Assembly: GCF_047338595.1 (NCBI RefSeq)
Contig: NZ_JBLFBO010000006.1
Location: forward strand, 62,001 to 126,000
Source: Nitrospira_D sp019636945
GTDB lineage: Bacteria; Nitrospirota; Nitrospiria; Nitrospirales; Nitrospiraceae
DNA: 64,000 bases
Direction of reading: 5' to 3'
Shown: positions 8,107 to 17,033 of the stretch, in pieces
How positions within the stretch are numbered: position 1 is the stretch's first letter
Layout: each line of letters begins with the position of its first letter
Program-made: the position numbers and the translations under genes
Notes under the pieces: model-generated
Databases searched by the model: none
Seen by the model: the letters and a program-made list of their open reading frames with translations, nothing else
Told to the model about the DNA's origin: nothing

Positions 8107-8616
8107 TTAATCCTCTGCAGTAAGTTCCAATCGAGTGGCGAGATGTGCGAGAGGGTACGTCCTCTTGGCCTGAAGCTTCCTCAGCTTGATCCCGGCCGTA
8201 TCAAGCAAGGACTCGATGATTTGTTGTGATTCCACCTGATGAAGTTCATGGGATTGAGGTTCAATCTGCACCACCTGCTCAACTTGACGGGACCCTGGGT
8301 GCACCAACGCAAAGTCAACCCGCTTCAGAGCAAGATGACGGAGGACCTGGACTCGTTCCTTCCCCCCCGCATCGACCGTGAGAAATGAGCCGAGCGGCAC
8401 CTTGGCAAAGACAAGATAGCGTTCTTGGACGACCATTCGCAGGAGGTTATAGAGCGCGACTTCGTCTTCAGCCAAGAGCGGAGTCGGGCTGAGGGTGACA
8501 TCAGAAGGCATCATACTGCGGGACACCGCTTTCTTGCTTCGGCGCGTTTGTCTTCGATACCACCAGATACCGAAGATGATCAAGGTGAGAACCGTCACAA
8601 GCAGTAGAAGCTTCAT
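8107..8616 (-). CDS. DUF2726-type membrane-anchored protein
   Basis: A 169-residue protein with one N-terminal transmembrane helix (LLLVTVLTLIIFGIWW), a basic stretch, then a domain resembling DUF2726: LAEDEVALYNLLRMVV, YLVFAKVPLGSFLTV, and a core VDFALVHPGSRQVEQVVQIE. That fold is related to the restriction-endonuclease-like superfamily, although catalytic use is unproven. The second half is helical and Gln/Glu-rich. It lies 6 bases downstream of anmK in the same direction, so the two are co-transcribed. The domain call rests on pattern memory only. Confidence 0.65.
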   Translation of the reverse strand: MKLLLLVTVLTLIIFGIWWYRRQTRRSKKAVSRSMMPSDVTLSPTPLLAEDEVALYNLLRMVVQERYLVFAKVPLGSFLTVDAGGKERVQVLRHLALKRVDFALVHPGSRQVEQVVQIEPQSHELHQVESQQIIESLLDTAGIKLRKLQAKRTYPLAHLATRLELTAED

Positions 8617-8622
8617 CGTCGT

Positions 8623-9813
8623 TTACTTTCTCCGTCGACCCGGATGTAATCGCTCATACCATCCCGGCCCACTTGGAACAATACAACCCAACAGCCTGGG
8701 AGACGCGGCGCCTGTCACCGCCGGAACGTTCCCGCACTGCTCCATCACCGTTTGATAGGCCAAAATCGCAAAGGCCACCGACTCCAGCGCCTTACTATCC
8801 CAGCCGTGCGCCTCAAAGGTGGTGACCGGAACCGGAGCAAACACAGCCTTCAGATGCTCCATAATTGCCCGGTTTCTCACTCCGCCTCCGCCGACGATCA
8901 CTTCATCGATCCCACCCTTGACCCAGCGCCGTGCCGTGCCAACGGCCTCAGCAGTCCATCGTGTACAGGTGGCCAACAGATCCTCGACCGATAGCTTGCG
9001 CGCCTGCGGCCAGCTGAGTAACTCCGTCTGCATGGCCTCCCCAAACATTTCCCGACCAGTCGATTTGGGAGGCGCCTGAGAGAGATAGGGATAGGCCAAC
9101 AGTTTGGCCAACAATCGTGAATCGACTCGCCCCTTGGCCGCGAGGCGTCCATCACGGTCCATGGTGAAACGGCCATTCGTGCTCCGGAACATAATGCCAT
9201 CCAGGACCATATTGGCCGGACCCGTGTCAAACGCCATCAACCCGTCTCCTCCGGCTCCACGCGGCAGGTAGGTGACATTGCTGATCCCCCCAAGGTTGAC
9301 AATGAGTCGCCCCCGGCGGTGATGTTGAAACAGCAAGGCATGGATACCCGGCGTCAGCGGCGCTCCCTGTCCACCAGCGGCAATATCGCGGGGGCGAAAA
9401 TTGGCGACCGTGGTAATTCCAGTCCTCTCAGCAATCACCGCAGGCTCGCCAATTTGGAGGGTAGACCGAATCGCCCCAACCCGCGTATCCTTAATTCCAT
9501 TCGGCAGATGGTGCACAGTCTGGCCATGAGACCCGATAAGATCAACCTCTTCGGTTGTTAACTGAGCGGCTCGAATCGCTCCCAGCGCAGCATCAGCGAA
9601 CCATTCCCCCAGCAGCGCATTCAGATGGCACAGATCGGCGACCGTCCCTGATACCGATGCGGAGAGCAGTCGCTGCTGGAGCGAGCGCGGATAGGGAAGC
9701 GAATAGAATGCTCCCATCTCCACCTCAAGTCGAGTTGCTTTCCGAACAATTGATACTAATGCGGCATCAACGCCATCGGCAGACGTTCCCGACATGAGCC
9801 CAACGACCTTCAT
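8623..9813 (-). CDS. anmK: Anhydro-N-acetylmuramic acid kinase
   Basis: AnmK phosphorylates and hydrolyses 1,6-anhydro-MurNAc to MurNAc-6-phosphate during peptidoglycan recycling in the cytosol. The product (396 residues) begins MKVVGLMSGTSADGVDAALV, the typical ASKHA-fold opening. It continues with GSHGQTVHHLP, NFRPRDIAAGGQGAPL, NLGGISNVTYLP, AFDTGPANMVLD and the C-terminal VGGGGVRNRAIM, all family hallmarks. The start is set at ATG 9813 because of a purine-rich AAGGA eight bases upstream; an ATG at 9822 is nearly as good. The 244 bases before it, shared with the divergent transporter operon, hold no other gene. Confidence 0.95.
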   Translation of the reverse strand: MKVVGLMSGTSADGVDAALVSIVRKATRLEVEMGAFYSLPYPRSLQQRLLSASVSGTVADLCHLNALLGEWFADAALGAIRAAQLTTEEVDLIGSHGQTVHHLPNGIKDTRVGAIRSTLQIGEPAVIAERTGITTVANFRPRDIAAGGQGAPLTPGIHALLFQHHRRGRLIVNLGGISNVTYLPRGAGGDGLMAFDTGPANMVLDGIMFRSTNGRFTMDRDGRLAAKGRVDSRLLAKLLAYPYLSQAPPKSTGREMFGEAMQTELLSWPQARKLSVEDLLATCTRWTAEAVGTARRWVKGGIDEVIVGGGGVRNRAIMEHLKAVFAPVPVTTFEAHGWDSKALESVAFAILAYQTVMEQCGNVPAVTGAASPRLLGCIVPSGPGWYERLHPGRRRK

Positions 9814-10057
9814 GCGCGACATCCTTTCCTGACCATACCACGTCTCATGGGCTATGTGCGCTACGCTAATCGAACTCACGGAGATGGTCAAGGAGACGAA
9901 TGGCCAGGGCCAATCAAGAGATTGCAAAAACCCATGAGTGTGGTTCCGGATTTGCTCGGCTCTCGACCATATGATCAAGTTGCCGCCTCATCCCGACACG
10001 GACTGTGCCCTGCTTGATGGACGCGCTTAAGATGGCGTTGACAGAGCGAAAACCTGG

Positions 10058-11017
10058 ATGCTACGGTCGCCGCCGATGTTTCGTCTCACCTACAAATGCA
10101 TGCGGGGTATTGGGTTTGCTCTCCTCACGCTTGTTATATGGTCTGCCTTCTTCATCCCAATAGTAAACGCTCGTGACCCAATTCCTATCGTCGTCACTAT
10201 TCCCGTCTTAAGGGACCTGACCGAACAGGTCGGTGGCCCGTTTGTACAGGTGAAGTCTTTGCTGAGTGGCTATGAAAACGAACATACCTACTCCCCCAAA
10301 CCCAGTGATTTGGTCGCGGTCCGCAAGGCTCACCTCCTGTTCGAGGTCGGCCTTGGGCTTGAAGTTTGGGTCACCTCGTTGGTGAAAAATGCCGGAAGTA
10401 CCAGATTACGCGTCATCACAACATCCCAGGGCGTTGAGCTTCTTCCTGACGATGGAGAGGCCCACGAAGAGAGCCATCCGGGAACGCATGGCGCCGAATC
10501 TGGAGGGAATCCACATATTTGGTTGGATCCCGTGAATGTCAGCATCATGTTGCACCACATCACCCGGGCCCTCATCGACGTTGATCCGGTTCATGCAGCC
10601 GATTTTCAAGCAAATCAGGACGCCTATCTGCAACGACTTGCACACGTCCAACAGGAGCTGATGAAGCGCACTGAACGCCTCCCGGACCGGCGTTTCATCG
10701 CACATCATCCGGCTTGGCCCTACCTTGCCAAGCGATTTAGCTTTCAGATCGTCGACACGATCCATACCCAGTCCGGGACAGAACCCTCCGCCCTACACCT
10801 TCAGCAGTTGATTACGAAGATTAACAGCCATCATATTCGGGTCATCGCCTCAGAAGTTCAGCTGAGCCAACGGCTTCCGGAACTGCTGTCACGAGATACT
10901 AAAGCTCGTGTTGTTGTGCTGACCACGATGCCGGGTGGAATTCCGGGAACTGACAGTTACCTCGACATGCTTCGTTACAATGTGCTCCAATTAGTTGGCG
11001 CGTTGGAGTCCACCTAG
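10058..11017 (+). CDS. Metal ABC transporter substrate-binding protein (ZnuA/TroA family)
   Basis: This 319-residue protein has a signal segment (residues 15-38, FALLTLVIWSAFFIPIVNA) and a cluster A-I metal-binding domain. Candidate metal ligands are the His in NEHTYSP, the His in NPHIWLDP, the His pair in IAHHPAWPYLA and the Asp of the GTDSYLDM loop. A short His/Glu-rich insert, HEESHPGTHG, precedes NPHIW as in many Zn2+-binding members. It would capture Zn2+ or Mn2+ in the periplasm for the ATPase encoded 22 bases downstream. The start is ambiguous between ATG 10058 and ATG 10076. No recognisable Zur or MntR box is visible upstream. Confidence 0.9.
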   Translation: MLRSPPMFRLTYKCMRGIGFALLTLVIWSAFFIPIVNARDPIPIVVTIPVLRDLTEQVGGPFVQVKSLLSGYENEHTYSPKPSDLVAVRKAHLLFEVGLGLEVWVTSLVKNAGSTRLRVITTSQGVELLPDDGEAHEESHPGTHGAESGGNPHIWLDPVNVSIMLHHITRALIDVDPVHAADFQANQDAYLQRLAHVQQELMKRTERLPDRRFIAHHPAWPYLAKRFSFQIVDTIHTQSGTEPSALHLQQLITKINSHHIRVIASEVQLSQRLPELLSRDTKARVVVLTTMPGGIPGTDSYLDMLRYNVLQLVGALEST

Positions 11018-11039
11018 CAGCCGCTCAGGAAATCCATTC

Positions 11040-11858
11040 ATGTCTTCGGATAGAACAGAGGGATCCGTGTCTACCGGCCGCAGTCCGATTATCCATTTCG
11101 ATCATGCATCCTTCGGTTTTCCTGGGCTGATTGCGCTCAAGGATATTTCCCTGCCCATTTACGACGGCGAGTTTGTTGGCGTGATCGGCCCAAACGGATC
11201 GGGTAAAACAACACTTTGCCGCGCCGTGTTAGGACTGCTTCCGCCGATGGAAGGCCACCTGCATATCTTTGATTGTGCCTGCAGCGAACTCCGCTGCCAC
11301 CACCGGGCCCAGATCGGGTACCTTCCACAAAAGGGAGTGGTTGATCGCAACTTTCCTGTGACCGTTCTTGAGACCGTCATGATGGGACGTTATGGTGCCC
11401 TTGGACTGCTGAAGAGACCCGGGAAGAAGGATCGTCAGATCGCAATGGACGCCCTTGCGCAAGTTGACATGGCATCTCATAAAGATACGGCGCTCGGCCA
11501 TCTATCCGGCGGGCAGCAGCAGCGAGTCTTTATTGCGAGGGCATTGGCACAGCAACCCAAAGTACTCATCCTTGATGAGCCCACAACCGGATTGGATATC
11601 ACCATGCAGCACAACGTCATTGAGCTCGTCCAGCATCTTCATGACGAGCTCAAGCTGACCGTGCTGCTCATCACGCATGATATTAATATGATCCGGTCGA
11701 GAGTGGATCGACTCGTGCTCCTCAAAACCAGGCTCTACGCCGCCGGTCCCCCAGCCGAAGTCCTCAAGCCGGAGATCCTCCACCAAGTCTACGGGAAAGA
11801 ACTTGTGATTACCGAGAAAGATCTCGTCATCGTCGAAGACTACCATCATCACCACTAG
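11040..11858 (+). CDS. Metal ABC transporter ATP-binding protein
   Basis: The 272-residue protein is a complete ABC ATPase: Walker A GPNGSGKTTL, Q-loop IGYLPQKG, signature LSGGQQQRV, Walker B VLILDEPTTGLD and the H-loop His in LLITHDIN. It resembles ZnuC/MntB subunits of the cluster A-I systems and should energise the permease at 14568. ATG 11040 is chosen because AGGA sits just upstream; the longer frame overlaps the binding-protein gene. The product ends in DYHHHH, a natural His cluster that could bind metal. The permease gene is separated from it by an unrelated 2.6-kb lipoprotein gene, which is odd for this operon type. Confidence 0.93.
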   Translation: MSSDRTEGSVSTGRSPIIHFDHASFGFPGLIALKDISLPIYDGEFVGVIGPNGSGKTTLCRAVLGLLPPMEGHLHIFDCACSELRCHHRAQIGYLPQKGVVDRNFPVTVLETVMMGRYGALGLLKRPGKKDRQIAMDALAQVDMASHKDTALGHLSGGQQQRVFIARALAQQPKVLILDEPTTGLDITMQHNVIELVQHLHDELKLTVLLITHDINMIRSRVDRLVLLKTRLYAAGPPAEVLKPEILHQVYGKELVITEKDLVIVEDYHHHH

Positions 11859-11901
11859 CCTAATTGGTGGTATCTCCCTACTTCTGAAGGCTGCTGTTCT
11901 A

Positions 11902-11932
11902 TTGGCATAAGCTTAGGTACGAACCCTACAAT
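11902..11932 (+). promoter_or_regulatory. Weak predicted promoter before the large lipoprotein gene
   Basis: TTGGCA (11902-11907) and TACAAT (11927-11932) lie 19 bases apart, a long spacing, about 30 bases before the start at 11962. If real, the lipoprotein gene is transcribed independently of the transporter genes around it. Confidence 0.25.
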
Positions 11933-11961
11933 AGCCTCCTTCATTCATGGGGGAGCCAATC

Positions 11962-14562
11962 ATGAACCATGCTGTCCGTAGTCTACTCTTCTTCAGCTGC
12001 ATAGCGTGTCTCGTAGCTTCTCTTTCAAGCTGCAGTAGTGGCGGCGGAGAGGGAGCACCTCCTCCTGCTTCGAACACACCACAGACCGTAGTTTCCGGAA
12101 CGGTTCAGGCCCCAGGTGGACAAGTCGCCTTTTTCAAGAAGAACAACTTGGGAGATCTCTTTGTGTCAAAAGCCCATGCAGCATTGACTGGCCTCGTCGA
12201 TGTTCCAGACAGCACCATCGTTCAACTGGCTAGACTTAATGCCAATGCGACGAACTTTAGCGTGCTCACGACAACGACGACCTCTGGAGGACGGTACTCC
12301 TTTAATCTCACTGCTCTAGGGTTGGAGCCCGCAAGTGATCTGATGGTGCGTGTGGCTGGCCCCGGCGGGAAAGAGATGCGATCTTTTGTTGTCGGCACTG
12401 TGACCGATATTAACCCAGCATCCGAAGCAGCCTATCAACTGGCAGTTCAATCGCTCAACGGTGGACCTATGAGCAATCTTACCCTTCAGGAGGCATCCGA
12501 TATCAGCGGTGCAGTTGGATTGATCGGCGCCCTACAGAACCTTGGGACAGCAACATCAATTGACCAGGCTGTAGACCTCGTCAAGACCACAGTTGGAACT
12601 AATGCTCAGCTAACAGGATTTCTTGCTGCAGCTGCTACGAATGGACAAACGCCTCAAGGAACAGGAGACATCGGAAACTTTTTCCCTTTCGAACACGGGA
12701 ACATTTGGCGATACCAGGGAGCAAGATCTATTTCAGGGTCACCCTCGGTAAACTATGAGACTAATATTCTTATCTCAGGACAGGGCCCTGCTCCCAACCA
12801 TGGAGTGAATAGCACGATCTTTTCTGAAACCAACGACGAAGGAGAGAACAGAGCAGAAAAGAGCTACAGCGTAAAGGGAGTGACCGGTATCACTTCATAC
12901 GGAAATGACGATCCTAACGACGATGTCACGCGACAATTAGCTCCGTACCAAGCCGTGCATTTCCCATTGGCAACCGGCACGACTACACTACTTTCTGAAC
13001 GCACTGGCCTCGACTGGGGTAATGACGAAGATGGGGATGGGGCAAACGAGAGCTATACGCTCAAGCTTTCTCAAACAGGGCTCGGCATAGAAAGTATAAC
13101 GGTTCCAGCTGGTACGTTTCCCCAAAGCCTACGCATGGAATTAAAGGCCGTGTTTATCGTGAGTTTCACAAAAGGTGGAGCCGCAACAGTCACACAAACC
13201 AACACCACGTGGCTCGTACCGGGGGTTGGCCAAGTTAAGGAGATCGTGGAAGCTCAGATTGAGGATGGGCCAGTTATTGCCTCCATCACAGAACAGTTAC
13301 TTGGATATGTTGTCAATGGACAAGGAAGTGGTTTGCGAATTGAAATCACCCCCTCATCCGTCTCGCTTCCTGAGGGCCAAACGCTACAGCTACGCGCCAC
13401 TGCGTTTGATCAAAGCAATAACCCCATTCCTGGAATTCAGTTTTTCTGGAAATCCGCTGACCCATCTGTTGCGAGTGTGTCAGAAACGGGTCTGGTTACA
13501 GCTGCTCAAATGGGCACAACCAATATTTCAGTTTTTGGCGGCAGCAATCTGGTCCCCGTGACCGTTAGCAATGTTCACACCCTGTCCATTGCCACCAATG
13601 ATCTTGGCTACGACAGGATCTCTGGGAAGCTATACGCCTCCACCCCTGGAAGTCAGGGCAGCATCATTACGATAGACCCCGTAACTCGAGCACGAGGAAC
13701 ATCGGTCGTAGTCGGCAATGAGCCGAATAAGATTGCCATTTCTGATAACGGACAGTTCTTATATGTGAGTCTTGATAACGAAAGTACGATTCGAAGACTG
13801 AGCTTGCCTTCCTTGACGTCTAATTTAGTTATCCCATTAGGGACTCCGCCTTCTACAACTCCCCAGGAGTATCTATGCGGTAAGGACATTGATGTTCTAC
13901 CGAGTAACGCTCGTGGTATTGTCGTGGCTCGGGCCAGGCACCTTGCATCCGGCTCATGCAATTTCAACGAAGCGTATGAGGCTGTCGTCTTTCAAGATGG
14001 GACTGAGCTCCCAAATACATCTGGTGCACAAGGGCCAGTATCCGTGCACTTTGTCGAATTTGGCGATTCTAGTGCTCTTTTATATGCCTTGGGAACATTC
14101 AGCCCCGGCTCACTTTCACGGATTTCGGTTACGCCTTCTGGGCTCTCGCTTATAGACTTCAGCCGGTTAGACAATTGGCCAGGTCGTGATTTTAAATACA
14201 GTAATGGTCGTATTTATACGGCAAGTGGATATGTACTCGATTCATTAACCTATAATGTTGTAGGCTCCTTTACTCGCGATGGGAATCCCTCCGGAGGAGG
14301 TTCTAGTGTCACAGTCGATCCTGTTTCTCACAAGGTGTTTTTCGTGACAGGAGGAGCCAATGATTCTACGGCATCTGTTCAGGTATATGATATGAGTTCT
14401 CTTGCGTTCCTCGGGTCCGTCGACATTCCTAATTTGGGTGTTCCGACCGTACCACAATTTACAAGGTACACTGGCCTCGTGCGATGGGGATCGAATGGGC
14501 TTGCCTTTCGAACATCATCACATACGGTGGTACTTCTCAAGTCTCCACTCGTTGGGCCTTAA
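11962..14562 (+). CDS. Large lipoprotein with Ig-like (BIG2) domain and beta-propeller
   Basis: The 866-residue product begins with a lipoprotein signal ending LSSC (Cys24), followed by a Gly/Ser/Pro linker. Residues 30-450 are beta-rich and not recognised, with an FFPFEHGNIWRYQG segment as in other bacterial surface proteins. Residues 458-535 look like a BIG2 Ig-like domain (PSSVSLPEGQTLQL, then VSETGLVTAAQMGTTNISV). The C-terminal third has propeller-like repeats such as GNEPNKIAISDNGQFLYV. It should be anchored in the outer membrane. GGGGGAG six bases before ATG 11962 sets the start. Codon use looks AT-richer than in neighbours, and the gene splits a metal transporter operon, so recent insertion is plausible. 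The function is unknown. Confidence 0.85.
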   Translation: MNHAVRSLLFFSCIACLVASLSSCSSGGGEGAPPPASNTPQTVVSGTVQAPGGQVAFFKKNNLGDLFVSKAHAALTGLVDVPDSTIVQLARLNANATNFSVLTTTTTSGGRYSFNLTALGLEPASDLMVRVAGPGGKEMRSFVVGTVTDINPASEAAYQLAVQSLNGGPMSNLTLQEASDISGAVGLIGALQNLGTATSIDQAVDLVKTTVGTNAQLTGFLAAAATNGQTPQGTGDIGNFFPFEHGNIWRYQGARSISGSPSVNYETNILISGQGPAPNHGVNSTIFSETNDEGENRAEKSYSVKGVTGITSYGNDDPNDDVTRQLAPYQAVHFPLATGTTTLLSERTGLDWGNDEDGDGANESYTLKLSQTGLGIESITVPAGTFPQSLRMELKAVFIVSFTKGGAATVTQTNTTWLVPGVGQVKEIVEAQIEDGPVIASITEQLLGYVVNGQGSGLRIEITPSSVSLPEGQTLQLRATAFDQSNNPIPGIQFFWKSADPSVASVSETGLVTAAQMGTTNISVFGGSNLVPVTVSNVHTLSIATNDLGYDRISGKLYASTPGSQGSIITIDPVTRARGTSVVVGNEPNKIAISDNGQFLYVSLDNESTIRRLSLPSLTSNLVIPLGTPPSTTPQEYLCGKDIDVLPSNARGIVVARARHLASGSCNFNEAYEAVVFQDGTELPNTSGAQGPVSVHFVEFGDSSALLYALGTFSPGSLSRISVTPSGLSLIDFSRLDNWPGRDFKYSNGRIYTASGYVLDSLTYNVVGSFTRDGNPSGGGSSVTVDPVSHKVFFVTGGANDSTASVQVYDMSSLAFLGSVDIPNLGVPTVPQFTRYTGLVRWGSNGLAFRTSSHTVVLLKSPLVGP

Positions 14563-14567
14563 GAGCA

Positions 14568-15398
14568 ATGCTTGACCTCCTCGCCTATGACTTCATGCAA
14601 CGCTCTCTCCTCGCTGCGGCAATGGTCGGTGGGCTCTGTTCGATCATCGGTGTGTTTGTTGTCCTACGGGGACTCGCCTTCGTCGGTGCCGGAACATCCC
14701 ACGCTGCCTTTGCAGGGGTGGCACTAGGCTATTTGATGGGCTGGCCACCACTGCTCCTAGCGATTGTATTTGGTTTGGCGACAGTCTGGATCACCGGCTG
14801 GGTTGAGGAACGAGGCCGGATGAAACTCGATGTCTCCATCGGGATTCTCTATACGATGACCATGGCACTAGGCATCCTCTTTATCGGACTGATGAAGAGC
14901 TACAATGCCGAGGTCTATGGATATCTCTTCGGCAGCGTGCTCTCCGTCACACCCGAAGAGCTGCGTATCATCGGTGCGTTGAGCGTGCTGGTGTTGAGCG
15001 TGCTGCTCCTGTTTGCCAAAGAACTTTATTTCATTGCGTTCGATCAGGAAATGGCCGAAGCTTCCGGCGTTCCGGCTCGGCAGATGTTTTTTCTGTTGCT
15101 GACGCTCGTTGCGCTCACCGTCGTGGTGTCGCTCAAGACAGTGGGGGCCATTCTCGTCTTTGCCATGATTCTGATTCCGGCTTCGACGGCCTATCAACTC
15201 ACACATAGCCTGAGGACCTTAACCCTGTATTCTGCAGGCTTCGGAATCACAACCTCGGTCCTAGGAGTCTTGATTTCCGCCATCTGGGACGTTCCCTCAG
15301 GGCCGGCGATTGTGCTGCTGGCGACCGCCATATTCTTTGCGGCGGTTCTCTTCTCACCTAAGCGAGTAAGACGCACCGAAATCGTTCACTCTCATTAG
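14568..15398 (+). CDS. Metal ABC transporter permease (ZnuB/MntC family)
   Basis: A 276-residue membrane protein with about eight hydrophobic helices. Features typical of the ABC-3 permease family are RSLLAAAMVGGLCSIIGVFV at the start, then GAGTSHAAFAGVALGYL, LFGSVLSVTPEEL and VKTVGAILVFAMILIPA-like text (LKTVGAILVFAMILIPASTA). It should form the zinc or manganese channel driven by the ATPase at 11040. The start ATG 14568 lies 5 bases after the lipoprotein stop, so it is now translated from a transcript that includes that gene. Upstream in-frame codons overlap the lipoprotein and are ignored. Confidence 0.93.
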   Translation: MLDLLAYDFMQRSLLAAAMVGGLCSIIGVFVVLRGLAFVGAGTSHAAFAGVALGYLMGWPPLLLAIVFGLATVWITGWVEERGRMKLDVSIGILYTMTMALGILFIGLMKSYNAEVYGYLFGSVLSVTPEELRIIGALSVLVLSVLLLFAKELYFIAFDQEMAEASGVPARQMFFLLLTLVALTVVVSLKTVGAILVFAMILIPASTAYQLTHSLRTLTLYSAGFGITTSVLGVLISAIWDVPSGPAIVLLATAIFFAAVLFSPKRVRRTEIVHSH

Positions 15399-15569
15399 CC
15401 ACCGTGTTAAGCTCTATGAAGTACTGCCATCATCACTGGATGGTATGCCGAGTTGTCCAAAGCATTGGATCGTAGTCGTCTCGACAGTGTCATCAACACC
15501 AGGAGTGACGGGCCTTCTCGGCTTGGCAGCTCAAGGGGTTTCCTTACACCAGGGATACGGAGGTGTGGT

Positions 15570-16199
15570 ATGCGTGGGCAATGGGTCAAAGAGCTCGTGG
15601 CTGCCGTGCTGTTCATTGTGTTGTTCTCACTGTTTCCCTTTTCCACGACCGCTTCCGCACAAGAGTTTGGAGGAATTGAGGCCGGCAGGGTGGTACTTGG
15701 CGTTCGTGCCGGATTCGCACCACTGACTCAACAGCTGTCGCAAGAGACCTCTACTTCAATTGGTCCGCTGGTGAACTTCCAAGCGATGTACAGCCTCAAT
15801 ACCTGGTTCTTGGTGGGCATGATGCTCGAATGGGAGCGCCATGGAGTGAGCGTGGAACAGCCGGACGTGGACCTTGGGCACCAGGACACGGTTTCAGTTC
15901 TACCGACTATTGAAATACGCCCAGCCAGATCAGGTTCGCTCAGCCCCTATGTGAATATGAGCTTCGGCGTCAACGTGAACAGCTTTGGCGAGGAGACCGC
16001 AGTTCGGATTAGCCCAAGTAATACCTTCGCCTGGCGATTGGGATGGGGCACTGATTACAAACTCAACGAACGGTTCGCCCTTAACGTGGAATGGGCCTAC
16101 AAACGCAACGATGGGCATACAACTGGCACCGGTGGCCGGAACAACGACTGGAACGCCTCTTCGTTTGGGTTCTTGTTTGGCGGGAAGATGTTCTTCTAA
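15570..16199 (+). CDS. Outer-membrane beta-barrel protein
   Basis: The protein (209 residues) has a signal peptide (residues 8-33, ending TTASAQ) and a mature part of alternating hydrophobic and polar residues typical of a small 8-strand barrel. Strand-like stretches include AGRVVLGVRAGFAPL, MYSLNTWFLVGMMLEWERHG, YVNMSFGVNVNSFG and ALNVEWAYKRNDG. It ends in Phe (GGKMFF), the usual BAM recognition residue. The start at ATG 15570 is supported by GGAGG six bases upstream; the upstream frame extension is not. It resembles OmpW/OmpX-like porin families only in general form. The cargo is unknown. It may be co-transcribed with the transporter, 171 bases upstream. Confidence 0.8.
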   Translation: MRGQWVKELVAAVLFIVLFSLFPFSTTASAQEFGGIEAGRVVLGVRAGFAPLTQQLSQETSTSIGPLVNFQAMYSLNTWFLVGMMLEWERHGVSVEQPDVDLGHQDTVSVLPTIEIRPARSGSLSPYVNMSFGVNVNSFGEETAVRISPSNTFAWRLGWGTDYKLNERFALNVEWAYKRNDGHTTGTGGRNNDWNASSFGFLFGGKMFF

Positions 16200-16278
16200 G
16201 CGTGAAACAAGACCGAAGCTGACGGCAGGATCTTCACTCATCACCGAGTAAGAGACCGCACATTGTTATCGGTGGTTC

Positions 16279-16710
16279 TTACTCAGATCGGCTGTTCTTG
16301 CTTCGGCTCCAGACCATACCAGTCTGCTCTTTGGAACTGAAGCCGAGTCGCTCATAGAAACCTGGGCGTCTGGTACAAAGCCAAACCAGTTCAACCCGTT
16401 GCAGTTGAGGGTGATGAAGAATCCGTTTGACGATCTCTGTGCCAATCCCCTGCCCTTGATAGGCCCGATCGACAATCACATCCCAAATCGTCGCCCGATA
16501 GACAAAATCCGTGAGGACGCGTCCAAATCCAATCAGTCGCTCGCTATCCCGGGCACAAATCGCGAGATCCGTATGCTCAAGCATTTCCTTGGCGTCAGCC
16601 AGGGTCCGATCCTTCGCCCATGGAGCCTGACGAAAGAGTCCTAGAAGCTGAGACACTTCAGGAAGTTCATGATGAGAATAGGTAACAGCAGGCTTGAGGG
16701 TTGGAGGCAT
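16279..16710 (-). CDS. GNAT family N-acetyltransferase
   Basis: A 143-residue cytosolic protein with the GNAT fold: an N-terminal LPEVSQLLGLFRQAPWA helix, then RLIGFGRVLTDFVYRATIWDVIVD (strands 3-4) and the acetyl-CoA loop in DRAYQGQGIG, followed by VELVWLCTRRPGFYERLGF at the C-terminus. These match small GNATs that acetylate amines or protein N-termini; the substrate is not known. It begins at ATG 16710, with no clear ribosome site; the palindrome ATACT-AC-AGTAT lies just before it (16714-16725), between this gene and the divergent zinc ribbon gene. Confidence 0.88.
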   Translation of the reverse strand: MPPTLKPAVTYSHHELPEVSQLLGLFRQAPWAKDRTLADAKEMLEHTDLAICARDSERLIGFGRVLTDFVYRATIWDVIVDRAYQGQGIGTEIVKRILHHPQLQRVELVWLCTRRPGFYERLGFSSKEQTGMVWSRSKNSRSE

Positions 16711-16759
16711 CTTATACTACAGTATCCCTCGGATTGATCTGGAGTGTACGAGGAAACCA

Positions 16760-16939
16760 ATGTCAACGCAAGTCCGTACCTGTTCCAAATGCTTCCAACT
16801 CATGTGGTTACGAGCGGAAGAGTACGAGATACTCGACGCTGAAACGGTTCGCGCGAAGTGTCCTCACTGCGGGACCCTTGCGCGATTCAAGCTGGTCACG
16901 ACCGGATCCAATGCGTTAGGACCAAAGATGGGGCACTAG
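16760..16939 (+). CDS. Small zinc ribbon protein
   Basis: A 59-residue protein with CSKC and CPHC knuckles separated by about 25 residues, so one treble-clef or zinc-ribbon metal site is expected. Both pairs are intact. The start ATG 16760 has AGGAAACC just ahead; a longer frame starting at 16694 runs over the GNAT promoter and is rejected. It diverges from the GNAT gene, with 49 bases between the starts. Such small proteins often bind nucleic acid or a protein partner, but nothing specific can be said here. Confidence 0.7.
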   Translation: MSTQVRTCSKCFQLMWLRAEEYEILDAETVRAKCPHCGTLARFKLVTTGSNALGPKMGH

Positions 16940-17033
16940 CCACGTCTACGAGTGTTGAGTCGCGAGTGTTGAGGGATGAGCTGAGCTTCTCGGAAGAACG
17001 AAGAACTCAGTACCCATCACTCACCACTGTCCC
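16940..17033. repeat. Convergent spacer with GAGTGTTGAG low-complexity repeats
   Basis: Two GAGTGTTGAG copies separated by four bases are followed by complementary CTCA-rich sequence (ACTCAGTAC, ATCACTCACC). It is similar in type to the spacer between atpD and atpG, so it belongs to an interspersed intergenic repeat class. It could fold as a weak hairpin between two converging genes. Confidence 0.45.
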
